Shown piece by piece: positions 8,150-17,840 of a stretch of 64,000 bases of DNA (position 1 is its first letter; every line of letters starts with the position of its first letter). Source of the stretch: an uncultured Burkholderiaceae bacterium (GTDB lineage Bacteria > Pseudomonadota > Gammaproteobacteria > Burkholderiales > Burkholderiaceae_B); contig CAKSZL010000004.1 in the NCBI GenBank assembly GCA_934525625.1, forward strand, positions 1 to 64,000. The letters run 5' to 3'. The position numbers and the translations under genes were made by a program. The notes under the pieces were generated by a model. That model was not told the origin of the DNA. It did no database searches and was given only the letters and a program-made list of their open reading frames with translations.

Positions 8150-8184
8150 AATGCCGCAGGCCCAAACCTGCGGCATTGCCGCTT
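8150..8184 (+). terminator. Terminator of the H-NS gene
   Basis: AATGCCGCAGG (8150-8160) and CCTGCGGCATT (8167-8177) form a perfect 11-bp stem with a 6-base loop, followed by a short T-run ten bases after the stop codon. Confidence 0.8.
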
Positions 8185-8451
8185 TTGCCACTCGCCCAGC
8201 CACTCCCCTATTCCATAACAGGCTTGCGCAATGCCGGCCACGAATGCCGCGCGCCCGCCCAATTAAGGAAATGTTTCATCACAAACAACATTCCTTATTC
8301 AATTCTTTCTTAGCTCCGCCTCGGTGGGCATTCGTCCCCGCACTCAAATAAGCGGTGAATTAATTACCCGGCCAATTCCGCCCCCTTGAATGCACGCGGC
8401 ACAATAGCAACGGTACGGGCACAACAACACAAGCATTCGCCACCGCCAGCA

Positions 8452-9285
8452 ATGATGACACCAACTTTCTGGAAACGCCTGTTTTACGGCTTGCGGCATG
8501 TCCGCCCCGCCGGCTCGGGCGCAAGCCCCCAGCCCCGAACTGGCAAGCTGTATCTGGTTGGCGTCGGCGTCGGCGACCCGGACAACATCACCGTCAGGGC
8601 GCAAAACGTATTGCGGCAGGCGCAGGTCATTTTCATATCGCCGCGCCGGCGCGAACAATTCGCCGAATTACTGGCGGGCAAGGAACTGCACGAACCGGGG
8701 CGCGGCCTGTTCAAACCCATGCAAAGACGCTACCTCGGCGACGACGAAGCCCAGGCGCTTGAAGAGCGCATCCAGCGCATCATCCGCGCCGCCGTGGCCG
8801 ACGGCAAAACCGTCGCCGTCGTCGATTACGGCGACCCCACGGTGTACGGCCCGCAGCAAGGGTATCTGCAGGCCTTCCGCGATTTGAACCCCGAGGTCGT
8901 TCCGGGCATTTCCAGCTTCAACGCCGCCAATGCCGCGCTGGCCACCGCCATCACCGGCGGCAAGCACAGCTCATCGGTCATCCTGACGCGAGCCAAGGCG
9001 GCTCAAGAAGGCTACGACGGCCAGGACAGTCTGCCCCGGCTGGCGCAGACGCGCTCGTCCATGGCGCTGTTCACGATGAAAATGGATCTGCCCCGCGTCG
9101 TGGCGCAATTGAAGACCCATTACCCCGGCGACACGCCCGCCGCGCTGGTGCTGTATGCCGGCGAATCGCAGCGCCAGCGGGTCATACGCGCCACCCTGGA
9201 CACCCTCGAAGCCGCCGTCCATGGCGTCGAGCTGCCTTTCGAGCACCTGCTGTACGTAGGCGATTTTCTGGAAGATCAGGCCTGA
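8452..9285 (+). CDS. Tetrapyrrole (precorrin-type) methylase family protein
   Basis: This is a 277-residue SAM-dependent methyltransferase of the tetrapyrrole methylase fold. GVGVGDPDNITVRAQNVL is the N-terminal glycine motif and VVDYGDPTVYGP the GDP motif. VVPGISSFNAANAALA is the VPGxSS motif, and the second half contains VILTRAKA. Such enzymes methylate uroporphyrinogen or precorrins in cobalamin or sirohaem synthesis; the C-terminal half most resembles the CobM/CbiF group. ATG 8452 was preferred over a TTG at 8386. No other cob gene is near, so the substrate is uncertain. The last 10 bases overlap the convergent response-regulator gene. Confidence 0.72.
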   Translation: MMTPTFWKRLFYGLRHVRPAGSGASPQPRTGKLYLVGVGVGDPDNITVRAQNVLRQAQVIFISPRRREQFAELLAGKELHEPGRGLFKPMQRRYLGDDEAQALEERIQRIIRAAVADGKTVAVVDYGDPTVYGPQQGYLQAFRDLNPEVVPGISSFNAANAALATAITGGKHSSSVILTRAKAAQEGYDGQDSLPRLAQTRSSMALFTMKMDLPRVVAQLKTHYPGDTPAALVLYAGESQRQRVIRATLDTLEAAVHGVELPFEHLLYVGDFLEDQA

Positions 9286-9959
9286 ATTTCGGCCGGCTGG
9301 AAAAAGCAGTAGCCCTGGTTGCGCAAGGTTTTGACGGGCAACGGGCAGCCGCCTATTTCCTGCACCCTTCGCCGCAGGCGGCGCATCTGGGTATCCAGAC
9401 GCCGCTGGTCGTAATCGATGAAGTCCGCCCCCAGCGCCTGCACGACCTGCCTGCGGCTGACGCTTTGCCCGGCCTGGCGCATCAGGCATTGCAAGACAAG
9501 CATGTCCTGCTGCGACAAAGGCACGATGCCGGCCTGCGGCACGTGCAGATGGCGCGGGCCCAGCTCCAGCCGCCAGCATGCCTGCGGACGCTGCAAATGC
9601 AGCCGCCGGGCCAGCGCCGCCAGCGTGGCGGCCAGTTCGTCCAAGTCGCAGCCTTTGGCCAGATAATCATCGGCGCCGACATCCAGGCCGGCGATCTTGT
9701 CGGCGCTGGCGCCGCGCGCGCTGAACACCACGATGCCCAGCTGCTGCCCGCCCTGGCGCAGACGCCGTATCAGCGACAGCCCACAGCCGTCGGGCAAGCC
9801 GACGTCAATGACCGCCAGGCGATGGCGGTTCGCATCGAAAAGGCGGTCGAAGCCGGCCAGGCTCGCCGCTGTCGTGCAGGCATAGCCCAGGCTGTCGAGA
9901 AACTCGCATAGCTCCTGGGCAAGCACAGGTTCGTCTTCTAGCAAAATGACTTCGGGCAT
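9276..9959 (-). CDS. OmpR-family response regulator
   Basis: This 227-residue protein has a receiver domain (residues about 1-115) and a winged-helix DNA-binding domain (about 130-225). EVILLEDEPVLAQEL supplies the acidic pocket, LAVIDVGLPDG the phosphoacceptor aspartate, and DDYLAKGCDLDEL the conserved lysine. The effector part ends VKTLRNQGYCFF, a variant of the usual R-G-x-G-Y wing. ATG at 9959 was chosen over a distal one at 9992. It is transcribed divergently from the histidine kinase at 10026, separated by 66 bp, so the two form one two-component system. Confidence 0.87.
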   Translation of the reverse strand: MPEVILLEDEPVLAQELCEFLDSLGYACTTAASLAGFDRLFDANRHRLAVIDVGLPDGCGLSLIRRLRQGGQQLGIVVFSARGASADKIAGLDVGADDYLAKGCDLDELAATLAALARRLHLQRPQACWRLELGPRHLHVPQAGIVPLSQQDMLVLQCLMRQAGQSVSRRQVVQALGADFIDYDQRRLDTQMRRLRRRVQEIGGCPLPVKTLRNQGYCFFQPAEIQA

Positions 9960-10025
9960 GAAAAAACCAATGAAAGAGCCGAACGTTCGCACGATAATAT
10001 ACGGCGAGGGAGGAGAACAATTTAT

Positions 10026-12155
10026 ATGTCATGCCGTGTCGCGGTCCATCTTGCGCGGTGGCTGTCGGCCGCCGCCTTGCTGCTGTTGTGGCTGGCGCCG
10101 CCATCCGTGGCCAAAGCGCAGGCGCTGGTGCTGGACGCCGGCGCGCCCTTCTTCGACAGCTCGGGGCACATGCAGATGCTGGCGGGCTCCACCGGCACGC
10201 TCGACGCGGCCCAGGCGTTCGACGCTCCCGGCTGGCAAGCCTTGCCCGGCAACCTGAGCGCGGGGTTTTCCAACTCTCCCGTCTGGCTGCGCCTGCCGCT
10301 GCGCGTCGACGCCCCCGCTCCCCGGGACTGGGTCTTGTGGTTCAGCAATGCCTTGCTGGACGATGTCCGGGTGTACACGCGCCAGCCCGACGGCGGCTGG
10401 CATCTGCTGGGGCACAGCGGCGAAGACGTGCCCAGGGCGCGCTGGCCGGTGGATTACCGCAGCCCGACCTTTCAATTCCGCCCCGCCGCCGACAGCCCGC
10501 AATGGCTGCTGATCCGCCTGCAATCCAAGAACGCCCTGGCCACCCGGCTGGAAGTCTGGCAGCGCCTGGCCTTCGACAACTATTCCCGGCGCGAGGGCTT
10601 GTTCTTCGGCCTGTATTTCGGCTTTTACCTGCTGTTGATCTGCGTGCACGGCATATTCTGGCTGTCCACCCGCGCCTGGATGAGCGGCTTGTTCCTGGCC
10701 TACCTCGGCGGCACCGTGCTAAACGAAACGGTATCGCTGGGGCTGGTGCAGCAGATCACCGGCCTGCCCGTGTTCTGGAGCGACCGGCTGCTGGGCGCCG
10801 GCCTGGCGTTCAGCCTGTTCGTCGCCACGCTGGTCACCAGCCGGCAACTGGAGCTGGCCGTCGTATGGCCGCGCCTGACGCGCACCATCGTATGGCTGTC
10901 CGGCGCACTGGCATTGGCCAGCCTGGCGCTGGTGGCCGCCGGCCGCTACGCCCAGGGCGTCGTCCCCATACAGTGGATAGCGCTGGCGCTCATCGTCGTG
11001 TTCTCCGCCCTGGCCGCCCGGCTGCTGGCCGCCGGCCACCGCCCCGCCCGTTTTTTTGCGCTGGCCTTCGGCGTGTTCTACCTGGGCGTTTTCATCAGCT
11101 TTCTGCGCAATCTAGGCCTGCTGCCCGTCAATGCCTGGACGCAGCACGCCTCGGCGCTGGGCACCATGGTGCATATGGTGCTGCTGGGGCTGTACGTCAT
11201 CTGGCGCTACGAACGCAGACGCCGCGCGCGCGAAAAACGCCAGGCCAATCTGGTGGCGGAAATGGCCATGCAGCACAACCAGCGCCTCGAACGCCAAGTG
11301 AAAAACCGCACCACCGAACTGCTCGACGAAATCCGCCGGCGCGAACTGCTGGAAGACGAATTGCGCGCCTCGCTGGAACTGGAGCGCAAGGTTCGCCTGG
11401 AACAGAAAGAATTCGTCGCCATGGTGTCGCATGAATTCCGCACGCCACTGGCTATTATCGGCACCTGCGCCCAGCAGTTGGGCCGCAATCTGGACGCCCC
11501 CGCCGAGCGCAACCAGACACGCTGCCGCAACATTCTGGATGCGTCGAAGCGGCTGCTGACGCTGGTAGACCAATATCTCACTGCGGACCGCATCGACGAG
11601 ACGCGCGCCGAACCCATGCTGCTGGCCTGCGACGTGCGCGAGATGGTGCAGGCCCTGGCGCGCGAATTCCCCGCGGGCCGGGTGCATGCCGTGCTGCAGG
11701 GGCCGGACGGCCCGGTGCTCACCGACCCCGGCTTGCTGCGCATTGCGCTAAGCAATCTGCTCGCCAATGCCGACCGCCACACTGCGCAAGACGAAACCGT
11801 CACCATTACGCTGGCGGCCACGGCGCAGCATCTGCGCATAGACGTGGAAAACCCCGGCACGCCCATTCCGGCCGAAGACCGGGACAAGCTGTTTGAAAAA
11901 TACTATCGCGGCCGCAACGCCACCCGCAAACCCGGCGCCGGCCTGGGACTGTATCTGGTGCATCGCATCGCGGAAAAACTGGGCGGCAAGGTAAGGTTGG
12001 AGAGCAACGGCGAAAACGGCGCGATCCGCTTTCGGCTGACGCTGCCGACGGCGGACACGGCGGCAGACGCAAACACCATCGCGACAACCAGCACAACAGC
12101 CAGTCCAACAGCAGGTACGACAGCCGATGCAACCGTCTCTGCAACAAATGTTTAA
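10026..12155 (+). CDS. Sensor histidine kinase with 7TMR-DISM input module
   Basis: This 709-residue inner-membrane kinase has a signal peptide (1-32), an extracellular 7TMR-DISMED2-type beta domain (about 40-165, with SNSPVWLRLPLRV) and seven transmembrane helices (about 185-395). A coiled coil (about 405-455) follows, then HisKA with the phosphorylated histidine in FVAMVSHEFRTPLAIIG, and HATPase with N box NLLANADRHT and G boxes ending GAGLGLYLVHRIA. The C-terminal 30 residues are a Thr/Ala-rich low-complexity tail. DISM modules usually sense small ligands, often carbohydrates or aromatic acids. The ligand here is unknown. Its partner is the divergent regulator at 9276-9959. Confidence 0.88.
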   Translation: MSCRVAVHLARWLSAAALLLLWLAPPSVAKAQALVLDAGAPFFDSSGHMQMLAGSTGTLDAAQAFDAPGWQALPGNLSAGFSNSPVWLRLPLRVDAPAPRDWVLWFSNALLDDVRVYTRQPDGGWHLLGHSGEDVPRARWPVDYRSPTFQFRPAADSPQWLLIRLQSKNALATRLEVWQRLAFDNYSRREGLFFGLYFGFYLLLICVHGIFWLSTRAWMSGLFLAYLGGTVLNETVSLGLVQQITGLPVFWSDRLLGAGLAFSLFVATLVTSRQLELAVVWPRLTRTIVWLSGALALASLALVAAGRYAQGVVPIQWIALALIVVFSALAARLLAAGHRPARFFALAFGVFYLGVFISFLRNLGLLPVNAWTQHASALGTMVHMVLLGLYVIWRYERRRRAREKRQANLVAEMAMQHNQRLERQVKNRTTELLDEIRRRELLEDELRASLELERKVRLEQKEFVAMVSHEFRTPLAIIGTCAQQLGRNLDAPAERNQTRCRNILDASKRLLTLVDQYLTADRIDETRAEPMLLACDVREMVQALAREFPAGRVHAVLQGPDGPVLTDPGLLRIALSNLLANADRHTAQDETVTITLAATAQHLRIDVENPGTPIPAEDRDKLFEKYYRGRNATRKPGAGLGLYLVHRIAEKLGGKVRLESNGENGAIRFRLTLPTADTAADANTIATTSTTASPTAGTTADATVSATNV

Positions 12156-12640
12156 TTTGACAATCCCCCCTGCATCCTAGACAATTTTGGAGTTTGCTCC
12201 TTGCAGATAGCTGACTGATGGGGAGGGTTGCCATGTTTTTGCATGCCCTCTTCCAATTGGGTATTCAAACTGTCGCTCCGCGCAAATCCCAAACGGAAGA
12301 AGATAAGCAGAAAGAGAAGTCTGTTTCGCCCAAGGGCGAGACGCCGTTTGCCCATATCCGGATCGCGCTTCACGCCAGCCGGCGCGTTTTGTCGCGCCCA
12401 GCCCGTACGCGCCAAGCTTTCTACATTCCCGTGGGCCGCCAACACGCGCCCCAGCACCCCTCGCTGTCGTTCATCCACGACCGTTCCTTGCGATACGGCA
12501 TCTAGCCCTTCGTTTCCGGCTTTCTTCGTACTGGCCTGATGGGCCAGGCGGGCCTACGCCCTCGAAGACATATGGCCGGATTCCACTCTTGCGCCCGCTT
12601 GTCGTCCAACCCGGCATGGGCATGATTTTCTACGCACACA
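12156..12640. other. Intergenic region, about 485 bp
   Basis: Between the kinase stop and nspC I see no RNA gene or clear terminator. The only candidate is the weak small ORF listed separately. Confidence 0.5.
12233..12505 (+). CDS. Doubtful small ORF
   Basis: The predicted 90-residue product begins MFLHALFQLGIQTVAPRK and is rich in Arg, His and Lys. It is listed only because GGGGAGGG lies just before ATG 12233. There is no recognisable domain, and codon use looks less biased than in neighbouring genes. It may be a chance ORF. Confidence 0.2.
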   Translation: MFLHALFQLGIQTVAPRKSQTEEDKQKEKSVSPKGETPFAHIRIALHASRRVLSRPARTRQAFYIPVGRQHAPQHPSLSFIHDRSLRYGI

Positions 12641-13738
12641 ATGATTCAAACCCCTTATTACCTCGTCGATAAACGCGCTTTTGCCGAAAACCTGGGCAAG
12701 ATGGACGAACTGCGCGCGCTTAGCGGCGCCAAAGTGCTGCTGGCGCTCAAGTGCTTTGCCACCTGGTCGGTGTTCGACCTGCTTAGCCGGCACATGGACG
12801 GCACGACGTCGTCGTCGCTCAACGAGGTGCGCCTGGGGCGCGAGAAATTCGGTGGCGAAACCCATGCCTACAGCGTGGCCTACGCCGACCACGAAATCGA
12901 AGAGGTCGCCGCGCATGCGGACAAGATCATCTTCAACTCGCTGTCGCAGTTCCAGCGTTTCGAGGGCCGCGTCGGCAATCTGCCCAAAGGCCTGCGCCTG
13001 AATCCCGGCGTCAGCGCTTCGGCCTATCTGCTGGCCGACCCCGCGCGCCAGCATAGCCGCCTGGGCGAATCCGACCCCGCCAAGGTAGCCGCCGTCATCG
13101 ACCGGCTGGACGGCTTCATGGTTCACAATAACTGCGAGAACCGCAGTTTCGAGCGCTTCGACGAACTGCTGGTCCAGGTGGAAGAAAAATTCGGCCATCT
13201 GTTCCGGCAGGTGAACTGGGTCAGCCTGGGCGGCGGTATCCATTTCACGGCCCCCGATTACCCGCTTGAAAAACTGGCGGCCCGCCTGAAGTCGTTCGCC
13301 GAGCGCTACGGGGTGCAGGTCTACCTGGAGCCCGGCGAGGCCGCCGTCACCAACACCACCACGCTGGAAGTCACCGTGCTGGACGTGGTCGACAACGGCA
13401 AGCCGCTGGCCATCGTGGACAGCTCCATCGAAGCCCACATGCTCGACTTGCTGACCTACCAGCTCAACGCCCGCGTCAGCCCCGACAGCGGCCCGCACCG
13501 CTACATGGTTTGCGGCAACTCCTGCCTGGCAGGCGACATTTTCGGGGAATTCGACTTCGAAGCACCTTTGCAGCCGGGCTCGCGCATCTCCATCCAGGAC
13601 GCGGCCGGCTACACCATGGTCAAGAAGAATTGGTTCAACGGCGTGCGCATGCCCGCCATCGTAGTACGCGAACTGGACGGCGGCACCCGCGTCGTGCGCC
13701 AGTTCTCTTATGACGATTTTGCCTCCAATCTGTCGTGA
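12641..13738 (+). CDS. nspC: Carboxynorspermidine/carboxyspermidine decarboxylase
   Basis: This 365-residue PLP enzyme of the alanine-racemase-fold decarboxylases removes CO2 from carboxy(nor)spermidine, the last step of the alternative polyamine route. VLLALKCF holds the PLP lysine, WVSLGGGIHF is the phosphate-binding glycine loop, and GNSCLAGDIFGE contains the active-site cysteine. The length matches the family. The gene ends 28 bp before the carboxyspermidine dehydrogenase gene, so the two form a pathway operon. The ribosome site is weak. Confidence 0.9.
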   Translation: MIQTPYYLVDKRAFAENLGKMDELRALSGAKVLLALKCFATWSVFDLLSRHMDGTTSSSLNEVRLGREKFGGETHAYSVAYADHEIEEVAAHADKIIFNSLSQFQRFEGRVGNLPKGLRLNPGVSASAYLLADPARQHSRLGESDPAKVAAVIDRLDGFMVHNNCENRSFERFDELLVQVEEKFGHLFRQVNWVSLGGGIHFTAPDYPLEKLAARLKSFAERYGVQVYLEPGEAAVTNTTTLEVTVLDVVDNGKPLAIVDSSIEAHMLDLLTYQLNARVSPDSGPHRYMVCGNSCLAGDIFGEFDFEAPLQPGSRISIQDAAGYTMVKKNWFNGVRMPAIVVRELDGGTRVVRQFSYDDFASNLS

Positions 13739-13766
13739 GGCGCCATACACATTTAGGAGCCCTTCC

Positions 13767-15038
13767 ATGAAACGTAACGTCCTCATCATCGGCGCTGGCG
13801 GCGTGGCCCACGTGGTGGCGCACAAGTGCGCGCAAAACAACGACCGCTTCGGCGAGCTGCACATCGCATCGCGCAAGCTGGAAAAATGCCACCGCATCGT
13901 GGAGTCCGTCTACAGCAAGGGCAGCATGAAGCTGCCCGGCCACTTCCACGCGCACAGCCTGGACGCCCTGGACGTACAGGCCACCACGCAGCTCATACGC
14001 GAGACGAACGCCAGCATCGTCATCAACGTGGGCAGCGCCTTCCTGAACATGTCCGTGATGTCGGCCTGCATCGCCACCGGCGCGGCCTACATCGACACCG
14101 CCATCCACGAAGACCCCGCCAAGGTCTGCGAGCCGCCTCCGTGGTATGCCAACTACGAGTGGAAGCGCCGCGAAGAATGCGAGAAAGCGGGCGTCACCGC
14201 GATTCTGGGCTGCGGCTTCGACCCCGGCGTGGTCAACGCCTACGCGCGCCTGGCCAAAGACGACTACCTCGACGAAATCGATTCGCTCGACATCATCGAC
14301 ATCAACGCCGGCAAGCACGGCCACTACTTCGCCACCAATTTCGACCCCGAAATCAACTTCCGCGAGTTCACCGCCACGGTATGGTCGTGGCAGAACAGCC
14401 AGTGGCAGCCCTCCAAGATGTTCGAGCACCGCCAGTCGTGGAACCTGCCCGTGGTCGGCAAGCAAACCACCTACCTGACGGGCCATGACGAAATCCATTC
14501 GCTGTCGCGCCATCTGGGCATACCCGACATCCGCTTCTGGATGAGCTTCGGCGAACACTACATCAACGTGTTCACGGTGCTCAACAACCTGGGCCTGCTG
14601 TCGGAAAAGCCCGTCGTCACCGCCGAAGGCCAAGAAGTCGTGCCGCTCAAGGTCGTCAAGGCCGTGCTGCCCGACCCCGCCTCGCTGGCGCCGCGCTATA
14701 CCGGCAAAACCTGCATCGGCAGCCTGCTCAAGGGGCGCAAAGACGGCGAGGAACGCGAGGTGTTCATCTATAACGTCTGCGACCACAAGCAGACTTTCAA
14801 GGAAGTGGGCAGTCAGGCCATCTCGTACACGGCCGGCGTGCCGGCGGCCGCCGCCGCGCTGCTGATCGCCGACGGCGCCTGGGACGTGCGCCGCATGGCC
14901 AACGTGGAAGAGCTGCCGCCCCAGCCCTTCATCGCCTTGATGGACAAGATAGGCCTGCCCACGCAAGTCATCGACTCGGCCGCCGCGGGCGTGTCGCCCG
15001 TGGAGATCGTCGAAGCCGCCGACACGCTGCGCGGCTGA
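13767..15038 (+). CDS. Carboxynorspermidine/carboxyspermidine synthase (saccharopine dehydrogenase family)
   Basis: This 423-residue NADPH-dependent enzyme condenses aspartate semialdehyde with putrescine or diaminopropane. The Rossmann motif is VLIIGAGGVAHVVAHK. ILGCGFDPGVVNAYA and the central GHDEIHSLSRHL are typical of the Lys1-like bacterial group. ATG 13767 has AGGAG 8 bases upstream. Linkage to nspC supports the carboxy-polyamine role over lysine degradation. The product is likely carboxyspermidine, if putrescine is the main diamine in this organism; that part is inferred. Confidence 0.88.
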   Translation: MKRNVLIIGAGGVAHVVAHKCAQNNDRFGELHIASRKLEKCHRIVESVYSKGSMKLPGHFHAHSLDALDVQATTQLIRETNASIVINVGSAFLNMSVMSACIATGAAYIDTAIHEDPAKVCEPPPWYANYEWKRREECEKAGVTAILGCGFDPGVVNAYARLAKDDYLDEIDSLDIIDINAGKHGHYFATNFDPEINFREFTATVWSWQNSQWQPSKMFEHRQSWNLPVVGKQTTYLTGHDEIHSLSRHLGIPDIRFWMSFGEHYINVFTVLNNLGLLSEKPVVTAEGQEVVPLKVVKAVLPDPASLAPRYTGKTCIGSLLKGRKDGEEREVFIYNVCDHKQTFKEVGSQAISYTAGVPAAAAALLIADGAWDVRRMANVEELPPQPFIALMDKIGLPTQVIDSAAAGVSPVEIVEAADTLRG

Positions 15039-15090
15039 CGGGCTCAGCGGCTGATGGAAAAGCAAGGGCGGCCAGAAGGCTGGCGTTCTT

Positions 15091-15124
15091 CACAAAGTAA
15101 TCGCTTGATATGGAAATGGAATTA
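15091..15124 (-). repeat. Stop-codon-linked repeat, single end
   Basis: This is one end of the dispersed repeat also seen at 19621-19730 and 60200-60455. From the minus strand it reads TAATTCCATTTCC, then ATATCAAGCGATTACTTTG. The TAA is the stop codon of the membrane-protein gene starting at 17599. The other arm is missing here. Confidence 0.75.
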
Positions 15125-17599
15125 TCGTCCTAACGCTCGGCTCTTGAGTCCTCGGCGCTGCTCGTCCAGCAGATCGACCAGCAGGCCCTTGCCCCGGCCG
15201 TCCACCTTGAACAGGCCGTAACGCGCCTGTTCGTAATGCTTGGCCTGCCCTTCCGGGAAGAACCAGGCATCCGTCACTACCCGGACATCGCCGTCCCGCA
15301 AGCGGAAGACCAGCTTGGCCTCGCCGTCGGCGCTCGGCGCGCTCCGGCCGGCCTGCTCGGTGGTCAGCACGCCGCGCAAGCGGTGCACGCCGTCGGCATC
15401 CGCCTTCAGCAGCAGCACGCCCGCGCCGTCGCCATGCACCGCTTCGTCCAGCTCGGGGGATGCTCTTAGCAACTCCGCGACCTGATCGGAAACTTCGTAG
15501 CGCAGCGCCATGTAGTCGCCCTGCATCAGCGAGCGCGGATCGACGGGCGCCAATTGCAGCACCACCTGCTGCCCATGGCGCAACACGTTTTCGCGCTGCG
15601 CGATAGCCCAGTTGGCTGCCGCCAATATCGCCAGCAGGCCCGCCAGCACCACCAGCAAGCGCCAGCGCAAGCCTCTGCCGCGCGCTGCCGCCGCCCGGCC
15701 CGAGGGCTCTCGGCGCCATTTCCCGCGGTATGCCGCCAGGGCCAGCGCCCCCAGCAGCAGCCAAGCACCCGTGGCCCCCAACACCCAGGATTTTTGCAGC
15801 AAAGAGGTGTCGAGCTGATAGTAGAACTGCCCCAGATACGTCAGCAAAGCCACGGCGCTCAGGCCAAGCAGCGCCGGCCGGTGCAGCGCCCACCCCAGCA
15901 TCAGCCACGTCAGCGCGACCGCTACGCCCGGCGCGCCCAGCCAACCCACGCTGGCGACGAGCAGCACCAGCGCGGCATACAGACTCAAGCCCCATCCGGC
16001 GCCGCGCAATAACGTGGCCTGGGCATACAGCGGCAAGACCGCCAGCACTGCGCCCAGCACCCAGACGGCCTTCTGCGCACCAGCGATGTCGCCGCGCCAG
16101 CTTAGCGCCGGCGACCACCAGCCCGACACCAGCGCCAGCGCACTGAGCGCCCAGGCCAGGGCCACATGGCCTTGCCGCCGCTCGTCGGCGGCCACCCAGC
16201 GCCAAGCGGCCAGGGCGGCCAGGCTGAGCACCAGCAATCTTTCGTAGGAGGCGCGCAGCAGCCACGCCTGGTCTTCCACCCACGGATCGCTGAACCAAGG
16301 CCCCTGCCATACGTAGAGCACGACGATGCCCACGCCCGCCAAGGCGCTGAACAAACGCATGACGAAGATGGGCGCCAAGGCGTAGATGATGGCGGCAGGC
16401 ACGGCCACCGCCGCCACCGGACCGGCCGAAAAATCGCTGCTGGCGGCCATGACGCAGATGGCGTACATGACGTAGCCCGAGGTCAGCAACACGATGCCCA
16501 GGTCGCGCCCCGCCGAACGTTCAAGATGGGTACGCAGCGCCCACAGGCCCGCCGCCATCAGCACCGCGCCCAACACGCCGCCCGCGGTTTCATCCAGCTC
16601 CAGCACCAGCATCGCGAAGAGCAGGCACATGACCGCCGCCAGCCCCATCAGCACCAGGCGAAAGGCGCTGATGAACCAGGGCTCCTCGCCGCGCAGCCGC
16701 TGCGACCCGCTCTTGCGCGCCACCGCCAGCAAATGGCGCGCACCCAGGATAAAAGCCAGCACCAGCATTAGGATGATGATGGGCAGGCTGATCGTCATAT
16801 CCAGCCGTTCCAGAATCAGCACGCACGCCGCCGCGCAAGCCGTCAGCCCCAACAGGCTGAGCATGGCGGCGTCCGGCTTAGCGCGGGTATAGACGCCGGA
16901 CAGCACCGCTCCTATCACCAGCCCCGGCCAGCCTAGCGCCAGCGCGTAGGGCTGCCCGGCGGCCACGCCGATCAGGAAACCCGCCAGCCACCAGCCCGCC
17001 ACCGCCATCATCGCCGCGCGCGGCGCAATGCGCCAGGCATCGTCCAAGGCCAAGCGCCCGCCCGCCCATTCGCGCAATACCAGCAGCATGAGATTCAGGG
17101 CCGTCATGCCGGCCGCCACATGCGTCCAACGCAGGCCCAGCTCGTTGGAGAGGAACAAGGCCAGCGCGGTGTTGAGCACCGCGGCCCACAGACACAGTAG
17201 AAATACCGTGGGCATGGCCAGCACCCACGGCAATATCAGCAGCGTCCAGACGGCGAAGAGCTGCCAAGGGTCGGCCCCGGTCTGGTAGATTTGCCCGATC
17301 AGCGCCAGCAAGGCGCCCGTCAGTACGGCGGCCAGCCCCAATGCATTGGCGGCCACGCCCGCCACGCCGACGTCGTCGGGACGGCGCCACAGCCGCCAAG
17401 CGGCCAGCAGCGCGCCGGCGGCCAGCGCGGCCTGCGTGCCCGCCAGCTTCTGCAAGGCGGAGGCATACGGCCAATTGGCCGCTATCCAGCAAACCGCCGC
17501 GCTGGCCAGCAAACCCGCCCCCAGCCATATGGCCAAACGCCAAGGAAATACCCGGTCCGCACGGCCGGGCACGAGTAAATTCGAGGGTAAAAAACGCAA
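15122..17599 (-). CDS. DUF2157/DUF4401/GDYXXLXY-domain membrane protein
   Basis: This protein of about 825 residues has some twenty hydrophobic helices in two blocks, then a soluble C-terminal domain. The N-terminal third resembles DUF2157 and the middle DUF4401. The C-terminal domain carries SLMQGDYMALRYEV, the GDYXXLXY motif. In many bacteria these three occur as neighbouring genes; here they are fused into one chain. A TTG at 17599 with AAAGG 7 bases upstream is the proposed start; GTG 17572 or ATG 17719 are alternatives. Function unknown. The stop codon lies within the dispersed repeat. Confidence 0.75.
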   Translation of the reverse strand: MRFLPSNLLVPGRADRVFPWRLAIWLGAGLLASAAVCWIAANWPYASALQKLAGTQAALAAGALLAAWRLWRRPDDVGVAGVAANALGLAAVLTGALLALIGQIYQTGADPWQLFAVWTLLILPWVLAMPTVFLLCLWAAVLNTALALFLSNELGLRWTHVAAGMTALNLMLLVLREWAGGRLALDDAWRIAPRAAMMAVAGWWLAGFLIGVAAGQPYALALGWPGLVIGAVLSGVYTRAKPDAAMLSLLGLTACAAACVLILERLDMTISLPIIILMLVLAFILGARHLLAVARKSGSQRLRGEEPWFISAFRLVLMGLAAVMCLLFAMLVLELDETAGGVLGAVLMAAGLWALRTHLERSAGRDLGIVLLTSGYVMYAICVMAASSDFSAGPVAAVAVPAAIIYALAPIFVMRLFSALAGVGIVVLYVWQGPWFSDPWVEDQAWLLRASYERLLVLSLAALAAWRWVAADERRQGHVALAWALSALALVSGWWSPALSWRGDIAGAQKAVWVLGAVLAVLPLYAQATLLRGAGWGLSLYAALVLLVASVGWLGAPGVAVALTWLMLGWALHRPALLGLSAVALLTYLGQFYYQLDTSLLQKSWVLGATGAWLLLGALALAAYRGKWRREPSGRAAAARGRGLRWRLLVVLAGLLAILAAANWAIAQRENVLRHGQQVVLQLAPVDPRSLMQGDYMALRYEVSDQVAELLRASPELDEAVHGDGAGVLLLKADADGVHRLRGVLTTEQAGRSAPSADGEAKLVFRLRDGDVRVVTDAWFFPEGQAKHYEQARYGLFKVDGRGKGLLVDLLDEQRRGLKSRALGR

Positions 17600-17840
17600 G
17601 CGGAAACCTTTTGTGCAACGTCTCCCGATGGCTGCCCGCCTGGCCCTGCCTGCGCGGCAAGACAATTGGCCGCCTGGCCGGGATGTGCAAGACGGACGCC
17701 GACGGTAAAGAACCGCCAAGTTCAGCCGTCAACACGATAACCCAAACATCTGCTCGCGTGTATTCGGCGACGCGCCGCCATGCTTTCCGTGGCGCATCGC
17801 CGAGAAACTGCGCCAGCGGCAACCAAGAGACAACACTTCC

